Shown here piece by piece: positions 59,769 through 64,000 of a DNA stretch of 64,000 nucleotides. The DNA is from WLMZ01 sp043753895 (GTDB lineage: Bacteria; Actinomycetota; Acidimicrobiia; Acidimicrobiales; Ilumatobacteraceae), in assembly GCA_043753895.1 (NCBI GenBank), contig JAYUWK010000128.1:10540-74539 (forward strand), in the 5' to 3' direction. Numbering within the stretch: the first letter of the stretch is position 1; each line of letters begins with the position of its first letter. Below the pieces are notes generated by a model that ran no database searches, had not been told where the DNA came from, and saw only the letters and a list, made by a program, of their open reading frames with translations. The translations under genes were made by a program, and so were the position numbers.

Positions 59769-60604
59769 AAGTGCCATTCAAGTCAGCCGACAGACCCGTG
59801 GTGAAGAGTCCCGACGATCGCATGACGCTGCGCGATCACCTCGCCGAACTGCGCGTACGTATTGTGCGCAGCGTGTTGGCGATCGCACTTGGGGTCATCC
59901 TCATGATGTCGTTCTACGATCAGGTGCTGAGGTTCCTGCTCGGCCCGTATCGCGACCTCTGCAACCGCAGGGGACCCACGTTCTGCGATGGCAAGGTCTT
60001 CGGTCTCGGCCCACTCGACGGTTTCTCCACGCGAATCTCAGTGTCGATGTACGGCGGGCTGATCCTGGCCCTTCCGGTGGTGCTCTGGCAGATCTGGCGT
60101 TTCGTGGTGCCGGGTCTGCACGCGAAGGAGAAGAGGTACGCCATTCCGTTCATCACTTCGACCATCGTGCTGTTCGCGCTGGGCGGCTATATCGCCTTTT
60201 GGACCCTCGACAAGGCGCTCGAGTTCCTCATCTCGTGGTCAGGTCAGGGAGTTGGCCAGGTGTTCCAGGTGAGCAAGTACATCAGCCTCGTCGGGCTCAT
60301 GGTGTTCGCCTTCGGTATCGGCTTCGAGTTCCCGGTGTTGCTCGTCTTCTTGCAACTCGTCGGCGTGCTCACACCCCAAGCGTTGCTCAAAGGGTGGCGC
60401 TACGCAATCATGGCGATATTCGTCATTGCCGCTGTGATCACACCCTCCGGTGACCCCATCTCGATGCTCGCGCTCGCGGTTCCGATGAGTGTGTTCTATC
60501 TGTGCTCGATCCTCATTGGTCTGGTCATTCAGCGCCAGCAGCGCAAGCGCGGCGATACCGACGACCAGGACGACGACGAGTCCGTCCCCGTGGCGTCCGC
60601 ATAA
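59765..60604 (+). CDS. tatC: Sec-independent translocase subunit TatC
   Basis: 279 aa with six membrane segments. The N-terminal cytoplasmic region has MTLRDHLAELRVRIVRS, the signal-binding motif of TatC; FEFPVLLVFLQLVGVLTP and VITPSGDPISMLALAVPM are the other conserved parts. It binds twin-arginine signal peptides. The C-terminal tail is acidic. It is followed by the helicase after 30 bases, the order tatA-tatC-helY known from Mycobacterium. Confidence 0.96.
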   Translation: MKVPFKSADRPVVKSPDDRMTLRDHLAELRVRIVRSVLAIALGVILMMSFYDQVLRFLLGPYRDLCNRRGPTFCDGKVFGLGPLDGFSTRISVSMYGGLILALPVVLWQIWRFVVPGLHAKEKRYAIPFITSTIVLFALGGYIAFWTLDKALEFLISWSGQGVGQVFQVSKYISLVGLMVFAFGIGFEFPVLLVFLQLVGVLTPQALLKGWRYAIMAIFVIAAVITPSGDPISMLALAVPMSVFYLCSILIGLVIQRQQRKRGDTDDQDDDESVPVASA

Positions 60605-60634
60605 TCGGCGCTGCAACGCGGCACACTGTGAGAC

Positions 60635-63265
60635 GTGCGTGCCGACCGGGCTGAACTGATCGCCCACTACACCTTTCCGCTCGATCGCTTCCAACTCTTG
60701 GCGATGGACGCTCTCGACGACGGACAATCCGTGCTCGTTGCTGCCCCCACAGGTTCGGGCAAGACCGTTGTGGCCGAATACGGCATCGACACCGCCGTCC
60801 GCGCAGGTCGGCGAGCGTTCTATACGGCACCGATCAAGGCCTTGTCGAATCAGAAGTTCCACGATCTGGTGAATATCTACGGCGCGGATCGAGTGGGCCT
60901 GCTCACTGGCGACAACGCCATCAACGGCGACGCAGCCATCGTCGTGATGACCACTGAGGTGCTGCGCAACATGATCTATGGACGATCCCGCGCGTTACTC
61001 GACCTCGCGGTGGTGGTGCTCGACGAGGTGCACTTCCTCCAGGACACCTATCGCGGACCAGTGTGGGAGGAGGTCATCATTCACCTTCCCGACTACGTAC
61101 AACTGGTCTGCCTGTCTGCGACAGTCAGCAACGCCACCGAACTCACCGACTGGATCAGCACTGTGCGCGGGCCAACGACGGCAGTCGTGGAGGACAAGCG
61201 TCCCGTTCGGTTGGAGAACCTGTTCATGGTGGGTGACAGAAGCAGCGACAAGATCCATCTGCTACCGACCCTCGTCCACGATCGGCCCAATGCGGTTGCG
61301 ATGCGGCTCACCGACGAAGGTAGCCAGCAATGGCGCGGCGGTCGCGGCCGCCAGAGTGGACACGCCAAGCGCCGGCTCTACGCGCCCTCGCGCATCGAGG
61401 TCGTGGAGCGACTCGAACAGGAGCACATGCTGCCGGCGATCTACTTCATCTTCAGCCGAAACCAATGCGACGAGGCAGCCAAGACGTGCCTCGCTGCCGG
61501 TCTGCACCTCACCACGGGCGAGGAGCGCGAGCGCATTCGCGAAATTGTCGACGCACGCCTTGTCGGCATCGAGGCCGACGACCTTGCGGTGCTTGGTTAC
61601 GGTCAGTTCCTCGCGCAACTCGAAGCGGGAATCGCTGCGCACCATGCCGGAATGGTGCCGCCATTCAAGGAAGTAGTCGAGGCATGCTTCAGCCAGGGTC
61701 TTGCCAAGATCGTGTTCGCCACAGAGACACTGGCTGTGGGCATCAACATGCCGGCGCGCACCGTGGTGATCGACAAGCTCACCAAGTTCACGGGCGAGCA
61801 TCACGCGATGCTCACGGCCGGCGAGTACACCCAACTCACCGGCCGTGCCGGCCGACGGGGCATCGACGAACTCGGCCAGGCGATTGTGCTCTGGAACCCG
61901 TTCACCTCGTTCGACCAAGTTGCGGGCCTGGCGTCCAGTCGATGGTTCCATCTCAATTCGGCGTTCCGCCCCACGTACAACATGGCGGCCAACCTTGTGC
62001 GCACCTACACCAGTGAACAGGCCCATCATCTGCTCAACCTCTCGTTTGCCCAGTATCAGGCAGATGGCGACGTGGTGCGGCTCGAGACACGTCTGTCACG
62101 TCGCCAGGCCCAGCTCGCTGATCTCATCAATGAAGCGCGCAGCCCATATGGGGACATCGATGACTACCGCAGGCGTCTCCGCGATGCCGAGCAGACCCCG
62201 GGCCACATCGACGGACGCGACGACCCCATCGATGTCGCGATCATGAAACTGCGCCCGGGCGATGTGATCTACGTGCGCAAGGGCAAGTACTCAGGCCGCG
62301 CCGCGGTCATCTCCACGGCGAACCGTAAGGGTGGAACGCGGCTGAACGTAGTGACCACGCGACGGGACCTGCTCATGCTCTCGGGCAGCGACTTTGCCGA
62401 ACCACCGACGGCGCTCGGGCACATCGGCCTACCTGTCGAGTTCGCGCCGAATCGCATCGATTATCAGCGCGAAGTGGCCCTTCGCCTCGACAAGGTCAAG
62501 CTCACCGGCCAACCACAGGGGCGACGACTGCCGGCTCCGTCCATCGACGGGTACCACCCGGTAGAGGACGATCCCGATCTGAAGCACCGTCTGAAGGCCG
62601 CCGCGCAGGCCGAACGCATCGGGCGAGAGGTCGAGGAGATTCGTACTCGCGTGAAGGGTCGAAGCCAATCCATCGCCCGCGACTTCGACCGTGTGCTCGG
62701 CATCTTGTCGGCGTGGGGTTATGTCGACGGATGGGCCCTCACCGACGCCGGCAACATGCTCGCTCGCACCTTCCACGAATGCGATCTCCTCATCGTCGAG
62801 GCGGTCCGCCAAGGCATGCTCGATCACCTCGACCCTGCCACCATGGCAGGCTTGGTTTCGGTGTTCGTCTACGAGCACCGCAGCGCTGATGAGGCGCCGC
62901 TGCCGTGGTTCCCGAACAGCGGTGTCCGCAAACGGTGGTTGCAGATCGCCGCACTCAGCGCCGACTTACGAGAGATCGAGGAGGAGGACGGGCTCATCGT
63001 GCACCGCGCTCCCGACCCGACCTTCTTGGCGATCGCTTTTGCATGGGCCGCAGGTGAGGGTTTTGCCGAGGTTGTCGAGGCCGAGGAGCTTTCCGGCGGT
63101 GACTTCGTACGGACCGTCAAACAACTCATCGATCTGCTTCGCCAACTCGCGATCGTCGCGCCCGTCGCTGCGACGAGACGTTCCGCCGAGCAGGCTGCCG
63201 ACGCCTTGTTCCGCGGCGTCGTTGCTGCATCGAGCGCGATCGACATCGAGGCCCCGCAGCCGTGA
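60635..63265 (+). CDS. helY: DEAD/DEAH-box RNA helicase, HelY/Mtr4-like (Ski2 family)
   Basis: 876 aa superfamily 2 helicase. Motif I AAPTGSGKTVVAEY, Ia YTAPIKALSNQKF, II VVLDEVHFLQD, III LSATVSN, V ETLAVGINMPARTVVID, VI QLTGRAGRRGID, then the long C-terminal region typical of HelY and eukaryotic Mtr4/Ski2, including the DSHCT-like end. Likely unwinds structured RNA; the bacterial role is not well known. GTG 60635; a CACACT seven bases upstream may be a weak -10. The next gene overlaps its stop (GTGA). Confidence 0.93.
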   Translation: MRADRAELIAHYTFPLDRFQLLAMDALDDGQSVLVAAPTGSGKTVVAEYGIDTAVRAGRRAFYTAPIKALSNQKFHDLVNIYGADRVGLLTGDNAINGDAAIVVMTTEVLRNMIYGRSRALLDLAVVVLDEVHFLQDTYRGPVWEEVIIHLPDYVQLVCLSATVSNATELTDWISTVRGPTTAVVEDKRPVRLENLFMVGDRSSDKIHLLPTLVHDRPNAVAMRLTDEGSQQWRGGRGRQSGHAKRRLYAPSRIEVVERLEQEHMLPAIYFIFSRNQCDEAAKTCLAAGLHLTTGEERERIREIVDARLVGIEADDLAVLGYGQFLAQLEAGIAAHHAGMVPPFKEVVEACFSQGLAKIVFATETLAVGINMPARTVVIDKLTKFTGEHHAMLTAGEYTQLTGRAGRRGIDELGQAIVLWNPFTSFDQVAGLASSRWFHLNSAFRPTYNMAANLVRTYTSEQAHHLLNLSFAQYQADGDVVRLETRLSRRQAQLADLINEARSPYGDIDDYRRRLRDAEQTPGHIDGRDDPIDVAIMKLRPGDVIYVRKGKYSGRAAVISTANRKGGTRLNVVTTRRDLLMLSGSDFAEPPTALGHIGLPVEFAPNRIDYQREVALRLDKVKLTGQPQGRRLPAPSIDGYHPVEDDPDLKHRLKAAAQAERIGREVEEIRTRVKGRSQSIARDFDRVLGILSAWGYVDGWALTDAGNMLARTFHECDLLIVEAVRQGMLDHLDPATMAGLVSVFVYEHRSADEAPLPWFPNSGVRKRWLQIAALSADLREIEEEDGLIVHRAPDPTFLAIAFAWAAGEGFAEVVEAEELSGGDFVRTVKQLIDLLRQLAIVAPVAATRRSAEQAADALFRGVVAASSAIDIEAPQP

Positions 63266-63885
63266 CCATCCGCAAGGGGCACGAATGGGGCAACCTCGCG
63301 GTGGCTCCGGAGTCGCTGATGACCGTACGTTCTGATGCCGATCTTCGAGTTGTTGTCGAGACCGCGCGACGGGCAGGTGCCGAGGTGCCGACCGTTGGCC
63401 TACTGGGTGGCGATCTCATGCGCACGCTCGGTGGCTCCGGCGATGCGTCCCGATTCCATTCCGGCGAACCCATTCCGCACCTTCCCATCGATGTCGTACA
63501 CCTCGTCGCCGACGACCTCAGAGAGACGTGGTTCGTGGCCCATCTCGTGGCGCGACGTTCGTGGTGGCGCGGTGCCATCACCGCGGCGATGAATGCCCAG
63601 TTCCTGGGGACGTGGGACGTATCACCGCGCTGTCACCCCAACGATGGCCGGGTCGATGTGGTCCAGGTGTCGCCAAACATGACGATGCAGCAACGTTGGA
63701 TGGCTCGCTCGCGGGTGTCGCTCGGCACCCACGTCCCTCATCCGCTCATCACGATTGAACAGCGCTTCGAATTCGTCGTCGACCTGGCGCGCGAGACGCC
63801 ACTCCGGGTCGACGGTCAGCGTTGGGGGAGCGGGCGCGTGCTGCATCTGCGCGTCGAGCCCGACGCCTTCGTCGTCTGCGTGTAA
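63262..63885 (+). CDS. Hypothetical protein resembling the C-terminal lobe of YegS/diacylglycerol-kinase-like proteins
   Basis: 207 aa. The middle part (VARRSWWRGAITAAMNAQFLG, then RCHPNDGRVDVVQVSP and VSLGTHVPHPLI) looks like the beta-rich C-terminal lobe of YegS-type lipid kinases, where the residues PNDG and a following beta strand are common. The N-terminal ATP-binding lobe with its GGDGT motif is absent, so kinase activity is not expected. Coupled to helY by a GTGA overlap. Alternative: an unrelated family. Confidence 0.6.
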   Translation: MTIRKGHEWGNLAVAPESLMTVRSDADLRVVVETARRAGAEVPTVGLLGGDLMRTLGGSGDASRFHSGEPIPHLPIDVVHLVADDLRETWFVAHLVARRSWWRGAITAAMNAQFLGTWDVSPRCHPNDGRVDVVQVSPNMTMQQRWMARSRVSLGTHVPHPLITIEQRFEFVVDLARETPLRVDGQRWGSGRVLHLRVEPDAFVVCV

Positions 63886-63895
63886 GAGCTCGCTG

Positions 63896-64000
63896 TCAGG
63901 GTCGTGGTGCGATTTCGGTGCCGTTTGGTCGGTGGTGGTGCCAGCCGGTGTTGTCTCGGGTGATGGTGGTGTGGTCGAGGTGTTTTCGCCGGTTGTGGGT
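63896..64000 (-). CDS. C-terminal fragment of a DUF222/HNH endonuclease-type (13E12 family) gene, cut by the window edge
   Basis: The last 34 codons and stop of a minus-strand gene. The reading THNRRKHLDHTTITRDN then TGWHHHRPNGTEI matches the end of HNH endonuclease domains in the DUF222/13E12 repeat family, where a His-rich segment and a W-x-R-P-x-G-T-E motif follow the catalytic HNH. The family is repeated many times in actinobacterial genomes. Only the tail is visible, so the call rests on a short match. The base use (GT-rich on the plus strand) differs from the neighbouring genes. Confidence 0.6.
   Translation of the reverse strand, partial: THNRRKHLDHTTITRDNTGWHHHRPNGTEIAPRP

Noticed and set aside
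48805..63265. Sulfur carrier, PP-loop enzyme, proteasome and helicase considered together as a defence island
   Set aside because: Each protein matches a housekeeping family, and much of the order is shared with Mycobacterium, so a defence role has no support.
1..64000. tRNA, rRNA, CRISPR arrays, insertion sequences, toxin-antitoxin or restriction systems
   Set aside because: The gaps are short and none shows a cloverleaf, regular spacers, terminal inverted repeats or matching proteins. The only mobile-like trace is the DUF222/HNH fragment at the right edge.

Overview
The window is about 64 kb of high-GC chromosomal DNA, almost entirely coding, with short intergenic gaps and many 1-4 base start/stop overlaps. 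A Pup-proteasome locus (ARC/Mpa ATPase, Dop, Pup, PrcB, PrcA, PafA), a PimA-type glycosyltransferase, an F420-type LLM oxidoreductase and gene order shared with Mycobacterium mark it as an actinobacterium. Retention of queA-tgt-yajC-secD-secF, which mycobacteria do not keep in that form, together with the gene mix suggests a deep actinobacterial lineage such as the class Acidimicrobiia. That assignment is inference; no rRNA or tRNA gene was found.

Layout. 1-6.5 kb: an amidohydrolase cut by the left edge, the SRAP/YedK abasic-site sensor, an LLM oxidoreductase, a PimA-like glycosyltransferase, LemA, an HtpX-like protease and a DUF3048 lipoprotein. 6.6-11.6 kb: PLP synthesis (pdxS, pdxT), yebC, a peroxiredoxin and the Holliday-junction machinery ruvC-ruvA-ruvB. 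11.6-18 kb: a dienelactone-hydrolase-like enzyme, then queA-tgt-yajC-secD-secF. 18-26.5 kb: apt, rel, hisS, aspS, a Nudix hydrolase, rarA and two small membrane-associated proteins. 26.5-33.5 kb: glycolate-oxidase-like genes glcD and glcE with a phosphotransferase, an opposing aldehyde dehydrogenase and nei-type glycosylase, then glcF. 33.5-42.5 kb, mostly minus strand: a MOSC protein, a LOG-family protein, lon, tal, tkt, a hypothetical gene and nagA. 42.5-48.8 kb: a TetR regulator, a hotdog thioesterase, an ADP-forming acyl-CoA synthetase, a DacB-type carboxypeptidase, a stand-alone LON domain and three small membrane proteins. 48.8-57.6 kb: a ubiquitin-fold sulfur carrier, a TtuA-like tRNA thiolase, TrmI, a ferredoxin and the Pup-proteasome locus. 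57.6-64 kb: signal peptidase I, a glycerophosphodiester phosphodiesterase, tatA/B, tatC, a HelY-type helicase, a protein resembling part of a lipid kinase, and the tail of a DUF222/HNH-type gene cut by the right edge.

Expression. At 24 genes, nearly all of them first in a transcription unit, a TAnnnT hexamer ends 6-9 bases before the start codon and no Shine-Dalgarno sequence is visible. This is the geometry of leaderless transcription, and it decided many of the starts given here. A minority (lemA, yebC, tal, the ARC gene, pup, the MOSC gene) have clear Shine-Dalgarno sequences instead. Internal operon genes are mostly coupled by ATGA or GTGA overlaps.

Most of the window is housekeeping. 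The best candidates for something less described are: the MoaD/ThiS-like gene ending in Gly-Gly-Ala-Leu, coupled to a TtuA-like thiolase and TrmI beside the Pup-proteasome genes; a 16-base palindrome at which two divergent leaderless promoters coincide (nagA and tetR); an acyl-CoA synthetase with its two halves in the less usual order; and the absence of pafBC between pafA and tatA.
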